A DNA stretch of 64,000 bases from Burhinus oedicnemus (lineage: Eukaryota; Chordata; Aves; Charadriiformes; Burhinidae), in the NCBI GenBank assembly GCA_008921705.1, contig VFFE01006697.1:91560-155559 (forward strand), written 5' to 3'. Within the stretch, counting starts at the first letter, position 1. Every line of letters begins with the position of its first letter. Made by a program: the position numbers and the translations under genes. Shown in pieces: positions 22,121 through 34,085 of the stretch. A model generated the notes under the pieces. That model was not told the origin of the DNA. It worked only from the letters and a program-made list of their open reading frames with translations, and made no database searches.

Positions 22121-24475
22121 GGTCCACCCCATCCTCTGTTTTTTTCAGGAAGCCCTGGGCGTTGTCTGCTGGGCTGGCTCCATGCCCTGATCCCCCCTTT
22201 TGATCCTTTCATCTCCATCCTCCTCCTCACCTCCATCCCTTCTTTTTCTGTTGTCTCGGTTTCTGGGATCAGCAATACCTTCTCACCGCAAGGTCTGGCC
22301 TTCCTTTCCTTGGAAGTGCTGTCAGCTCCCTAAAAGCCACCTGTCCCCCTCTTCCCAGGTGAAAGGGGAAAGGATGTGAATGCAGGGTTACAGTAATATC
22401 AGCTGGGGGCCACAGAGAACCATCGATCCCTGCCCAGCCCATAACAACCAACTGCCTTTTTGGGGACTGCCACTTTGCATCTCTGCCTACGCCAGTGTTT
22501 GCAGCCTTCCGAGGTCTCACGCTCCTGTCCTTCTCTTGGTTTTCCCCTGAACTGCATCCCATTGTGAAAAATCAAATCTTGCAAAAGACACCCGTGAACA
22601 TGTGCCACCTCCCTGCAAGGGGTTCCCCACAGCCTCGGCACATCGCCTCCCTCATTCACACTTCCCCGGGACCAACTACGGGTTTCTCAGGATGCTTCAG
22701 CGGGAAAACTGCTCAGCTGTGTGGAAGCCATAACCAAAAGAATCTCCTCTGGCCTACATCCCTCCTGTAGACCCTCTCCAGGTTGGAGGGGATCCTTCAG
22801 GTGTGTTCTAGAAGCATGCAGTTGGTTTTTCAGCTCATCACAGTGAAGCTATTGGTGGATGGAAGTCAATCAGGGGAAAATACACCTCGTTTCAGTTCCC
22901 AGTAGCAGCAGGCTTATGGCTTGGGAAAGGCAGGCTCTCTCCTGATCACCACCTGAAGGAGAAGGACTTGGTATGTGTGTTTCTGTTTCAATTCTCTGCA
23001 GTAAATCCCCCCTTTTGTCACCCCCTCAAGCCAGTCCCATGGCAGGTCTGCGTGGTGGCATCTCTGCAGGCCAAGGAGAAGCCTGGTACCCCAAGCTTAT
23101 TGAATTCAGTACAGTAGATACAGTTTCTCCAAGGAACCAGAGAGGGGAGTCACTGGAGCTTCTGTGTCTGAGTGTCTTGTATCTCTCTGCCAGTCTGATT
23201 TTTCTGATATAGAAATAGAGAGGAGACAGGAAGACGTGTAACCATGTGAGATGCGGGAAACAGAATGGCAAAGAAGGAAAAAAGAGAGCCTGGGATGGGG
23301 AGAGGATGCTCCCCGTAGAGTGAAAATGACAGAAAACGCTTTCTCAAGGAGGTGGGAATCGGAAGGGGGCTCCTGTGTTACTGTTGTCTCTAAAATGCTG
23401 CACCTGTCTTCTGAAATCTTTCCAAAAAAGATTCCCAGAAGATCTGAGGAAGGGATGGAGGGGGGAGCTCCTCTGCACCATCCATCCCACAGTCAAGGCA
23501 TGGTGCATCGGGCTGGTGCAGTGCTGGGGGCAGAGCATGGGAAGGGTGTCCAGGAGCCAGGTGAGTGAGGAGTGAGCCTCCTCCATATTACACATAAGAC
23601 ACTGTGAGCCCTCAGCATCAGCACTGTTTCTCCTGTTTCAACTCTGATTTTCAGGCTTATTCCTGTATTCTGGGATGCAATGTCTAGCTAGGACATGGTT
23701 GTAGGATAGGACATGGTTCTCCTCATCGAGTACTGACCTCAGCCTGCCAGAGTCTCCCAGGACACAAGGTAATACTGTCGATGAGGCCAAGGGGAGTTCC
23801 AGCCCTCTACCTCATCCTCTTGACATGGATGTATGGAGAGGGAAGAAGGTCCCTAGACACCTTGTCCCTGCTAAACAGTGCTTTGGTCTTCATGGTCACC
23901 AGGATGGCGTTTAATGGTGTGGACAACACTGACCTGGGACTTCATTCCCTGCCTCAACTAGAGCTCAGAGGCCTTTTTTCCCTGACAAAATGGAGGTGAT
24001 ATCAACAAGCCACATAACAAGTGATGAGCGACCACACAGACCATGAGCTGCTCTCCCAAAGGCGTGACTCTTTGCAGTGTCTATGCTGCTCTGACACTCT
24101 CTCTTACATAGTCTGGATTCTCCAAAACACCCAGTGATCCTCCAGAATTTTAAAGCATTAAATGCCCAGTTTGTTGGTGTCTTGGCCTTCATCTTTCTGG
24201 GAAAACCTCAGCAACCAGGCATGGAAAGGCCATGTTCCTGGTTCATACGGCAAGGAGCACCGCAAGGGTTAACCAGCGGGAAGCAAAGACGAGACCTGAT
24301 GGGACCAGATTCGCAGAACACCAGGAGGAAAGTCAGCAAACCCCACCAAGCTCTCTATTTATGGATCCCTGCTCCTCTGTATGGCCCCTTTCTTCCTCCT
24401 CTTTGCTTTCCTCTTTTTACTCCCTGCCCCGAGTTGCAAGGTGCAGGACCTCGTCCCATCCCTGAGCCCCCTCCA
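22121..24475. other. Spacer
   Basis: No gene recognised. The word AGGACATGGTT is repeated about 19 bp apart near 23691 and 23710. Open frames are short and featureless. Confidence 0.4.
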
Positions 24476-24720
24476 CACCATCATTTGCATTTTCACCAGC
24501 CTTGATTAATGCCAGAGCCTGTTTATAGAGTTACAATCTCCAAATTAGGTTGCTGAAGGCATCCCGGGCCAGCCCTGGAAAAATCTCGGAGGCTGAAAGG
24601 AGCCATAACTAAGCCTCAAGCAGACGTCTTTATTCAGCTGTAATTGACGTTTAACAGACGTCTGTAACTTCGTCTGGACTTATAAAAAAACCCGAAAAAA
24701 AGTTCTCCCCTCTCTTTATG
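24476..24720. promoter_or_regulatory. Candidate CNE with octamer and paired CAGACGTCT repeats
   Basis: A perfect POU octamer ATTTGCAT lies at about 24483, followed by CTTGATTAATGCC and CCAAATTAGG. CAGACGTCT occurs at 24621..24629 and again, as the full palindrome CAGACGTCTG, at 24655..24664. A further CGTCTGGAC sits near 24672. CAGAC/GTCTG is the SMAD-binding word, so this is a plausible SMAD-responsive enhancer. It is inference. Confidence 0.45.
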
Positions 24721-27700
24721 TTCCCCCCTTTTATCCAGCAGTCAAAAGTGTAAGAGCCCACCACACCGGCCCCACTCGGTCAGTGTGCAGCAGGGGCCGT
24801 GACAATAGTGGGGCTGAGACAAAGCCGCAGCCCACGCTGCACACACTGGCGCCTTGTATGTCTATTTACCTCCTAGAGTGGTTTATGCTAATTTATTGGC
24901 GAGCGGCGACCACTTCTGCATACTGATGTGCCGCCACTTCTTTCTGAGCGGGGGCCCTCGTCTGCAGGGAGGCCCGTGGGGGGACCCCTGTCCCTGCTGG
25001 CGGCGCCCCAGAAAAGGATGCTGCAATTTTCCAGGCTCCCCATGTGCCCCCCAACCCATCCAAGCTGCCGTTTTGATTGCATGATGGCTCTTTGTTTTGG
25101 TCCCCTTTGGACACAGGGTGCTGATGCCGTCCCTTTGCACCTTTGCACAGGGATGTTCCAGGCGCTGGAACCAAATCGAAGCAAACCAAACCCATAGCCA
25201 TGGGATGGAGCTAAGGGCACAGAAAGAAATGCTATAGATAGCTGTGGAGACAGCCAGATTTTCATATAAATATATCTCCACTCTGTTCTGCTGACATGTG
25301 TGAGTATGGGAGGATGCTCACAAGTCAGAAAGACACTAGAAATCAGGATAAAATTATTTTCTTCTTTCCTGAGTGCTTACATTGTGTACTATTCTTTGCT
25401 GCACAATGGTTTATTTCAGCACTGGGACATGAATTCTCAGATCAGGTTTTACCGACTAGTCCTTGAAGGCAAATTTTCCTGTCTTCCTCAAGAAGACATG
25501 GTGCTGCCTAGCCCCTGGCTGGGGAAGAGCCCCTGTGCTCTCCCGTGGATGATCAGACTGTCAGGAGGACAGTCAGGCTGCGCTCTGCAGACTACATCCT
25601 TCCCAGAGAAGGGTTTTATACAGCATTTTCAACACAGAGGCTACCCAAAGTTAAAGGGTAAATTGGTTTTAGTGGTTCAGGATTCCCCAGAGAAAAGCGA
25701 AGTTGACTGGGGAGCTGCTGCTCTCACCCATAAAGCACCTTCCAGCACGTGCCAAGGGCAAGTCAAGGCGAAGCCAAGGCTTGGAGGCAAAGCCAGGAGA
25801 AACAACCAAGGCAAAAGAAATATAGTCAAGAGCAATTTGTTTTGATGCTGGGGACTTGCTGTTTGTAGCACATGGAGCTCCTAGAAACCTAGTCAATGCC
25901 ATGATGACATGAAGGTTGGGGACACTGAAACATGGGTCTTCATGTCCGTGGTGTGAGTATTGGGTCATTGTATTGCAGACAATGAAGTGAATGAGTTGGG
26001 CAATTTATCCAAGAGGAACAGAGATGATTTGCAGATTTAACCAAGCAGTGGGCCAGGAAGCTTTAAAATGTATGTCAAAAGTCCTTCGGCCTCCCCAGGA
26101 GAGGATGAAGGGTATGGTCCAGGCCCCCAGCTCTCCCACTGCTCCTCTGCACAGGCGATTCCTGGCTGCAAAGCAAGGCGGGAGATCTGTCCGTACAGCA
26201 GAGGACATGTCTCATGGCTAGCAGAGCCACCCAAAAAGAGTGAGAAATCTAGTCTGAAGTACTAGAGGAGTGGTAAGGCCCCAAAGCTGGGAGTTCGCCC
26301 CTGCCAGGCCGGCCAACAGCCAGGAAAAAAGGGTGAGAGTTAGTTGGATGGGTGGGACTGTGAGATATGCCTCAGAGGTCAGCAGACCTTGCCTGTGCTT
26401 TGCTGCCTCAATCCTAGAGAGACTTGAACATGCCCTTGAGAAGCTGCTGGCTGGGAGGGATTTATTTGGGGTGGGTGCCCACAGCCAAGCATGGCAAGCA
26501 GCCCATGCAGCCGCTGCTGCCCACGGCAAGCACAAACTGACAGAGCACCTGCACCGTAATACCACTTTCCTCCAGAATGCCAAACATAGGTACACACCTA
26601 TTCCCAGGAAGACTGGAGAAAGTCATCATGCCTCCGATGTGACTTAGGACAACCTTGGGGCACTGGGAATACCATCCTGCTGCCCATGGTACTGGAGGTG
26701 GCTGTGGCACCAGCACCGGCACTGCCCCTTCAGCCACCGAGGGACTCCCCCGCCTCAGCTCGCCAGAGAAGCCAGTTTTTCTGCTGCTTTGTGCTGCTGA
26801 AGCTACAGAAAGGGGCTGCGTCACAGCCACGGATCTGGCCTTTTGTGTTTCTAACCCGAAGGCTCAGGGTTTCTTTCCATTTTGTGCTGCTCAAAGCAGC
26901 AGTAACTTTTGCAGCCTCTCTGGCGTCTTCCCCCGGGGCTTTTTGCACCAACTGGGTGCTGGGCATGGCCGTGGGGAGGGAGCAGCTTGAGGTGCCATGC
27001 CGGGGTGATTCCCCTTTCTTGTGGAAAGGGAAACAAACAGCCTCCTCGCAGGTCTCTTCCACAGTCCTCCTGTATATCAGTGCAGCAAGCCCTGGTCACC
27101 TCTGTCTATCATGAGATCAAGGGCTCACAGGAGTCTGAGGTCAAGAAAGTCTTCCCAGGCTGAGGTAGGGACAAGGGGATTTCGCCAGGCTTTCTACAGC
27201 AGCAGACAGGGAGGATTTCCCGCATAGGGCTGAGCACAAAGAGCCTGAGCTGCCGTGCATCGGTAATACCCAGGGGTGCCTGCTCTCGGGGCTGGCAAGG
27301 GAGGTTCAGCAGCGGCACTAGAGTCACCGGCGGGTTACAGGCACGAAGGAGAGCCTCCTTCCTCTCCCCCGCACCCTGCCTGCGAGGGAGGGCAGGCAGG
27401 GCAGGCAGGGCTCTGGGAAGGTGCCAGCCCAGGGCCTGGCAGCCTGCAGCCCTGCCTGCACCGCTGCCTTGCAGGAGAGGAGGGAGATGTGAGCACCATG
27501 TCTTAGGCGAGGGCACCTCATGCTGGCAGCTCCAGAAATAGCCTGGAAAGCCTTTGTTTTAGTGATTTTCCTGCTTTCTCTCAGGGTGGTTGGTGCTGGC
27601 TGGGGCTGGCAGGGAGAGAGTGTGCTCTGGAGCAGTGTGAGGCTGCAGGGACCAAAAAGCTGGCCCAAGCCTGAAGATCATCCTCCCGTTTCCTCTGCCA

Positions 27701-28235
27701 CGTGTCCCCCTGCAAGCCCAAGCCCAGAGTCCCCCCTGCATGAAGCCAAGCCAGGCTTTTCTTTTGGTACCAGCGCTAAGCATCCTCCAAGGCCAGGTAC
27801 CCAAGGTCCTGCTGCACCCCAACCCACTGGGAAACGGGGGCTGTGGGTACCGGGGGGCTGCTCTTCCACAGCCCAGCTAGGGACACCCTCATGTGTGGCA
27901 GCAAACACCAGACATTTAGGGCTGAGCCCCCAACCCCAGTGCCCCAACTCGCCCTCCAAATGCTTCTGCATCTTCCCTTTCCTCCCAGGGCGAGCTGCCT
28001 CGGCAGGGGCATCCCTGCGCCTCGCCGGCGAGCTGTTATCTGCCAGTCAAAGGAGGGTGAGAAAAGAAACACCCCCCCCTAAAAAGCAAGATGTCTGGTG
28101 TGAATCTCCTGATCCTGCTAACCTGAGGGCTCTGCTGGAGCCAACCGCGTGCAAACGGCAGCCCCGGGTCTTGCTTAGCAACAGGGCATGGAGCAGCCTG
28201 CGGCTGGCGGGAGAAAAAAGGGTCTTTTCTTGTCC
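24721..28235. other. Spacer
   Basis: 3.5 kb without a recognised gene. A 239-codon open frame at 27520..28239 (plus) starts with a hydrophobic segment that looks signal-peptide-like, but the rest is Pro/Ser-rich, unlike any family known to me, and is not supported as a gene. Confidence 0.4.
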
Positions 28236-28400
28236 GTGAAAGATTCATCATTGGGCTGAAAGTGGCCCCTCCCCTCTTTCAAATACTTGTCAGCGGGGAG
28301 AATAACAGCTTAGATACTGGGCTGATCAGATCATGGCTAATCTGTTATTTCTGGCCGCGAAAACTGCCGGAAGACTTTCAAACAACTTCACTGGGAGCGT
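28236..28400. promoter_or_regulatory. Candidate CNE
   Basis: Balanced-composition island with CAAATACTTGTC, GAATAACAGCTTAG and CTGATCAGATCATGGCTAATCTG (two GATCA-type words). Weak case, from composition only. Confidence 0.25.
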
Positions 28401-29475
28401 GTGCGGCGGGAGGGAGCAGGCAGGAGATGCCGAGCCACTGGTAGCCTCACGCCGGCATCCTGAGGGCATCTCCCACTCGTGAGGTGTGTGGGGCGGGCGG
28501 CACTGGTCACCCACCCCACACCAGCCAGGGCAGGTGGCATCCTCTATGCCACGGGAAGAGGCGGCAGAGGGGAAGGGGTTGGTGCTGTGTGGGGGGAACA
28601 GGGAAGACGGGCGGCCAAAGTGTCCCCTGAGATGAGAACCAGGCCCTCCTGCTTGCATGGCTTTTTCTCCCAAACTAGATGGTTTGGAGATGTTTGTCAC
28701 TGTGGAAGGATGTTTGCCATCTGCGTCTGGGAGCCTTGGCGCGGCAGAGAGTACCAAAAAAAAGGTGGCCAGCTTGGAGAAAGGTGCTTTCCTGGTTAGT
28801 CCCTCCCTCTAGGCTGAGACGTTTGCAAGGTAAAAAATAGACCAGACAAATCAAACAATTCATACTCAGTGGTTTGTAGGAATTTCACATAGTGGCCCAG
28901 ATTCTGCTCCTGTACATGAGGGTACATCAAAGAGATGCAGTTAGCAGGAGAGGTAGGAGCACACTCATAAATATCTCCTACCATGTCCTGCTATGCCCAG
29001 CACTGGGGCCAGTGTGGGCAGCCGGCCCAGGGGACAGTGGCAATGCACCCTTACGGATGGCTAGGTGCCCACTTCTCCCCACAAAATGTGAGTAGATGGA
29101 GCTCCTTTAACTGTTGCCACTGCACATGCAGGTAAGACCTGATCCCCAGGCCTGGCACATGTGTTGCTCTGCCTCTTCTCAAATGCTCTGCATGCCCGTG
29201 CATCTTGCCCAGGCACCTCACCCTGCTCCCTAGTTCTCTTGCTGCCCTGCTGCATACCGCTGCCAGCCTGGCTTTAGCCCTAAATCTACCTCTTCTGGGC
29301 TCAGCACTAGCCATGGTTATTGTGCAGGACCTGCTGTGGAAATGGACCCTTGGTGGGACAGCCCTGCCTGTGATGGAAAGGAAAACTATCCCAGAGTGAT
29401 TCAAGCTGATGGGAGCCTGTGAGAGAGGGATGGATGCCCAGTGAGCCTGGGGACTGGCCCACAGCCCGGCAGGCT
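28401..29475. other. Spacer
   Basis: Nothing recognised. Confidence 0.4.
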
Positions 29476-29885
29476 CCTCTTAGTCAGGAATAATTAATTA
29501 CCTTCTTGAGGATCTTAGCTTCAGCCCTTCCCTGCTCATGCCCCAGCCCAGGAGAGGAGGGAGGGAGGAGACGGCAGCGAAGAGGGTAGAGAATTAATTG
29601 GACATTGTGTTGGGAATCGCCTCCTGGTCGCTGTCAATCTTGGGAGTGAACAGCCTCTTGTCTCACTCAATAGGAACTTTATATGCTCCTTTAATCCTTC
29701 AGTCCGTATTGTCAGAGCTTCCCCCCTCCTCCTGTCTCTCCTTCCCACCGCAGGACTTTTGATGACCCCAGCTGTCTGAGGCAATACAAAGAAGCCCCTT
29801 AACTAACACCCTGTGATCTATACAGGCAATAAAGAGGCTCCCCTTGACAAGGATTTGCGGGAAGAATATATGCAAATGCTGGGAG
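29476..29885. promoter_or_regulatory. Candidate CNE with octamer
   Basis: Contains GGAATAATTAATTACC near 29489, GAATTAATTGGAC near 29592, TCCTTTAATCC, and a perfect POU octamer ATGCAAAT at 29870..29877 within ATATATGCAAATGC. Confidence 0.4.
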
Positions 29886-30260
29886 GTGCGCGGGTGGGGA
29901 GGTGTGCCAAAAAAGCCGCTGCGCGGTGGGGCGCGGCTCCTGGCCCTGGGGATGTGGTGGCCCAAGTGGGGATGCAGTGTAGGTGAGGGATGACCAGAGA
30001 AAACCAAGGCTGGCTGGAGCTGGCTGGGCATTGCGCACCCCACCAAGGGCTAATGCAAATAAGAGTGCCCCATGCATCTGGGCTGCAAGGCCAAGGCACC
30101 CATGGGCACGTAAATGGGGGGCTCCTGGCCCGTGCCCCCCTGTCCTTTGCTCCTTGACGGCCACCTCCCGAAGTCAGGAGGCCATGCTCCTTCCCACATT
30201 AGCACATGAATGGAGTTAGGGGTGGGGGGGAGGCGGGAAGGGGGGCAAGCCCCCACTGTC
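29886..30260. other. GC-rich spacer
   Basis: Nothing recognised. Confidence 0.4.
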
Positions 30261-30480
30261 CACTCAAGCAAACAATTTGGCTAGCAAATTGACATAATTA
30301 CAAGGGACAGAGAGAAAAGAAAGGCGAGCCCCCTCCCCTGCGCTCCAGAGGGCCCGACCCCTGCCGAGTTACTTAGACCCTTTGTGCGACTCAATGCTAG
30401 GTACTGATGAGGGGACGTATGCCCTTTTCAAGGGCCCTAAGCGACCGGCTGCCCTAATCTGATTACAATTTACAGCACTC
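30261..30480. promoter_or_regulatory. Candidate CNE with 19-bp inverted repeat
   Basis: CAATTTGGCTAGCAAATTG at 30273..30291 has perfect 7-bp arms around a 5-bp spacer, followed by ACATAATTACAAGG. CCTAATCTGATTACAATTTAC lies at the right end near 30453. Confidence 0.4.
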
Positions 30481-30555
30481 CTTCAGAAGGGCCTGGAGCG
30501 GTGCTCAGGCAGGCGTGGACACGCCGGGTCCCACACGCACGCGCTTGTACCAGTG

Positions 30556-30739
30556 CAAAGGTAAATGGATGTGCATGGCAAAGGTAGGTGGACGTGCACG
30601 GCAAAGGTAGAGAGACGTGCATAGCAAAGGTAGATGGATGTGCACAGCAAAGGTAGATGGACGTACATGGCAAAGGTAGATGGATGTGCACAGCAAAGAC
30701 AGACAGACGTGCATGGCAAAGGTAGATGGACATGCACAG
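30556..30739. repeat. 23-bp minisatellite, eight copies
   Basis: Eight head-to-tail units start at 30556, 30579, 30602, 30625, 30648, 30671, 30694 and 30717. Each begins CAAAGGTA or a variant (the seventh CAAAGACA) and ends with GTGCAYRG-like sequence. Copies differ at a few positions. The unit is not a multiple of three, so three frames of a 23-residue repeat are open on the minus strand (30470..30892). That frame is a by-product of the array. Confidence 0.95.
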
Positions 30740-32775
30740 TGACACCATGGCCGGCAGGCTGGCACACGTGTGGGAGGCCATGCTGACACCACCAGCAATG
30801 TGGACAACGTGGTTTTCAGTGCGCTGGTTGTGCATGGTCAAGAAGGCTGAAGGCATGTGTGTGGGGACACAGGGCTTTACATGCATGGGCATACTGCCAG
30901 CAGGAGATCCGCCGTGGCCATGCTGAGGGGTGCAATGAGCCCATTTCAGCCCAAATCAGGGGCTCACACCACGTACCTGCACCCACGCACACCAACACAC
31001 ACATGGGCACAGATGGAAGCATGTGACCCCCCTTCTCCTGGGCAGGCCCACAGGCAGGGACCCTCTGCAGAGGCACGGGGGTCCCCACCAGGAGTTGGAG
31101 ACAGCAGAGGCGAGCAAAGGCCTTCCCCCAAAATCTCTGCAGAAGCTCGCAGGAGCGGGAGTGTGAGCAAAGCCCACCACCTGCCTATTAAAAGCGAGAT
31201 TAAACGATGCTGTTCTTCCCCCCCCCCGCCCCCTTCCCGCTCTCTCTAACGTCATCCCCTTGGGGAAACCACCACCTTTACATGAGATTTTCCCTTCTTT
31301 TTTTTTTTTAACCTCTTTTCTGCTCTGTGCCCCATAGATCCCAGGGGATTAGCAGCCAGGCTGGGCCTTCCAGCCTCCTTGAAAGCAGGTTGTTTCAGCC
31401 AGCCCCCCATGGGAACCTGCCCCAGGACAACTTTGGTCAATGCCTTCAGTGCTTCCCAGCCAATTTGTACCACCTAATCCCTGCGGGTATCGACAGCCCC
31501 TTTCTCACACGTCCTCCCGCCTGCCAGAGCAGCCCAATCCTCCACTCCCCACGCTCCCCTGTTGAGAAACCCTCCATCCACTGCTGGAGCCGTGACCGCA
31601 CTTCAAACACGCCAGCCCGACCCCAGCATTGTTTGCCAGGGAATTAAAACTGCAAGGCCAGCCCCAGCAAATGATTTAGGTACTGAGACCAGACTGAGCC
31701 CTTCAAGAGCACGGGCAATAAAACGCTTCGCTGCCCAGCAGCCTGGGCAATTTAGGTGTCTTCCCACGAGGAGGAGGCAGAGCCCGGAGGGATGGGGAGA
31801 GAGGTTGGGGCTCCTGTGGCCGGCACGTGCACATGGGGCAGGACCATCTTCCAGTGCTTACAGACCTGCCCCACCAGAGATGTGGGCTGGCCACCTCCCT
31901 AAAGCAATGACAGTCACTCAGTCTCTGCCATTACTGATCCCCACGGCCCCTTGCAAGCTGCTGGGAGGAAAGGCCGGAGGCCATGGGGCCTGGATGCACA
32001 GCTGGATGCCAGCTCATCTGGGACACAGCCAGAGTTCAAATGGGGTGGGACAGAGGGGCACTGGTCCAGTGATGCAGTAGGAAATGCAGCACCCAAAAGG
32101 TCTGCGTCTGCTTTCACGTTTTGCAGACTTGGGGCAAAAAGTTTAGGACTCCCTTTTTGAGATGAGATTGTCTACAAGTGCCTGTCAGTAAACATCCCTG
32201 TGGTGGTTTCTCACAGGCTCTCTGGATGAAGCTGTGAGCAGACAATGGCTGTTACTTCCTTTACCCAGTGCAAAGAGGCTGGGAGGAGATCTCCTTCCTT
32301 CAGCAGATCCCAGCACAGGGCAAGCAGGAATTGCCCTTCATTTTCCCATCCCTGCTCTGAGGAAATGGTGCAGCTCAATGTATGCTCAGCCTCTGCAGGG
32401 ATCATTCTCCGGAGACCATTTCTAACCCCTGTCAGACCTGCCTTTGCCATCATAAAATAATATACAATATACCACCAGCTAGCAAGAGGGCTAGATCACC
32501 TGGTGGCCCAACTATGGTATTTCTGAATTTTCCCTTAGCCAACCAGCCCTTTCCCTGCATCCCATGCCGCTGCTGTGCTTGAGATCATTCTTATGGAGGA
32601 TTTTAGGTCTTTTGTTATTTTGTCACTCTTCTTTTTTCAATGGCGAGGTTGTCTCAGGCCAAATAGAGGCAATGCCGTTTCAGAAGAGAGCATCTCCTGT
32701 GCCTGGCTGTCCCCGTCCCCATGGCGGGGGAACACAGTGTTTCGGTGCCTCCTCCTCTGTCACAATGTTTTTCAG
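30740..32775. other. Spacer
   Basis: GC-rich with C- and T-runs at about 31219 and 31302. No gene recognised. Confidence 0.4.
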
Positions 32776-32890
32776 CTCCACCAAGCAAAGTGTCCAATTA
32801 GAGCGGAGCCTCTTGCTTCCATCTTTGCCGACATTTAATTAACATGCTGCTGCTGGCAGCCGCTGACAAATTCCAGAAACATGTTGTAAA
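32776..32890. promoter_or_regulatory. Candidate CNE
   Basis: Short island with TCCAATTAGAGC and GACATTTAATTAACATGC. Homeodomain-type cores within balanced sequence; weak support. Confidence 0.25.
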
Positions 32891-33760
32891 GGGTTTTTGT
32901 CTTTACCCAGCATGGAAAATGAGGGTGTCATATCCCAAGGGGATGTGAATAGCTACTTTTGACTCCCCCCCTCAGGTGTGAGAATTACAGCTAGACGCAG
33001 TGAAGAGACCTATCAGACCTCCTACCTCCTTTCCCCCCCCCTTTTCCTCTCCTGCTCCTCACATCATATCACCCTGGAAAACATGCAGGTTTTAGGCCTG
33101 ATTTTTCACTTCTGTCTCTTCCAACTCTGGCTGAAGCCTGATGGGCTTCAGAGCCGTGGGTTGTGCTCTGGCTTTGGGCTCTTCCCATCAGGACAGCACC
33201 AGTAAGTGGAAGGAGTTGTCTGATGACACTGGAAGAATTTTCTGAAACTAAAGAAGAGGAAAGGGTCTTGCCAGCCTGCGCTGTATGCACAAACAAGGCT
33301 CCCAAGGAGCTGATGCCTCCATCAGCCTTGGTACAGCAGGTCAAGAGAAAGTGATGGCAGAAGCACGTAAAAGTTTAGCCAGACCGGCCCTCACCCAGGC
33401 CTTGGATGGCAGTGCGAGCGTGGGGACAGCTGCTGCACACCAGCACCCCCCAAAAAAAGCACCAGCCTGGCCTGTGCTCCCCACATGGGCTCAGCCCCCG
33501 CCATGGAAGGTCTGGCTGCTGCCTCCAGCTGCTGTATTTTAAGGTGCCAGGTCCTAAGCCAAATGACTCCACAGCCTGCGCTATCCCCACATTGCCATTG
33601 CTCGTGCATCCACTTCGGCCCCTGGGCACCAGGAGCATCCCAGCGCCTCCGCTTTACCTGCAGCAGCCAAGAGCTCTCCCAGAGGCTGCTGTGTGTCGCT
33701 GGCGGGAGAGACGGGGTCTGGGTGACATCCCGTCCTGCTCCACCACTCACACGAGGGAGC
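32891..33760. other. Spacer downstream of RHCG
   Basis: Region beyond the RHCG polyadenylation signal on the minus strand. No gene recognised. Confidence 0.4.
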
Positions 33761-33785
33761 ACAGGCCTGGAAAGAAGAACATGTT

Positions 33786-33796
33786 TTTATTTTATT
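33786..33796 (-). terminator. RHCG tandem polyadenylation signal
   Basis: On the minus strand two AATAAA hexamers overlap by one base, 224 nt or more after the stop codon. A TG-rich patch (TGTGAGTGGTGG, near 33740..33751) follows downstream as expected for a cleavage element. The mRNA end is predicted near 33765..33775. Confidence 0.75.
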
Positions 33797-34019
33797 CACA
33801 ACAGCTCGTTACAAAAGCGGGAGAGAAGGGCTGGTCAGGGTGCCTCGTCGTCAGGAGGAGAAAACGAGCCTTCGCGCCCCAGGGAGCCGGGCCCGGTGTC
33901 CTGTGGTGGGGGAAGAGGCAGCGGGGGCAGCCCCGCTGGCGGGAAGATGGCGGGCAGCCCCGCCGCCCCCTTGAGGAGGCAGCGGCCGTGGCGGGGGGCG
34001 GCGGAGGGCTGCGGGCGGC

Positions 34020-34085
34020 TCAGGGCGAGGCGGGCTTGTCGGGGTTGTGCATGTGGTACACGTCGCTCTCCTCGTCCTCCGGCAC
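34020..34085 (-). CDS. RHCG: RHCG exon 10 (terminal coding)
   Basis: Acceptor CCCCGCAG precedes GTGCCGGAG. Encodes the acidic end of the cytoplasmic tail, [14 protein letters not shown]..., with TGA at 34020..34022. It lacks the long Pro/Ser/Val tail of human RHCG. Confidence 0.93.
   Translation of the reverse strand: MPEDEESDVYHMHNPDKPASP

Noticed and set aside
30470..30892. Repetitive protein with STF/IYLC-type repeats on the minus strand
   Set aside because: It is the translation of the 23-bp minisatellite, open only because 23 is not a multiple of three and the unit lacks stops.
1..33700. miR-9-3 hairpin expected from synteny near RHCG
   Set aside because: Read by eye on both strands, no match to the miR-9 mature sequence or its star strand was found. 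It may lie outside the window.
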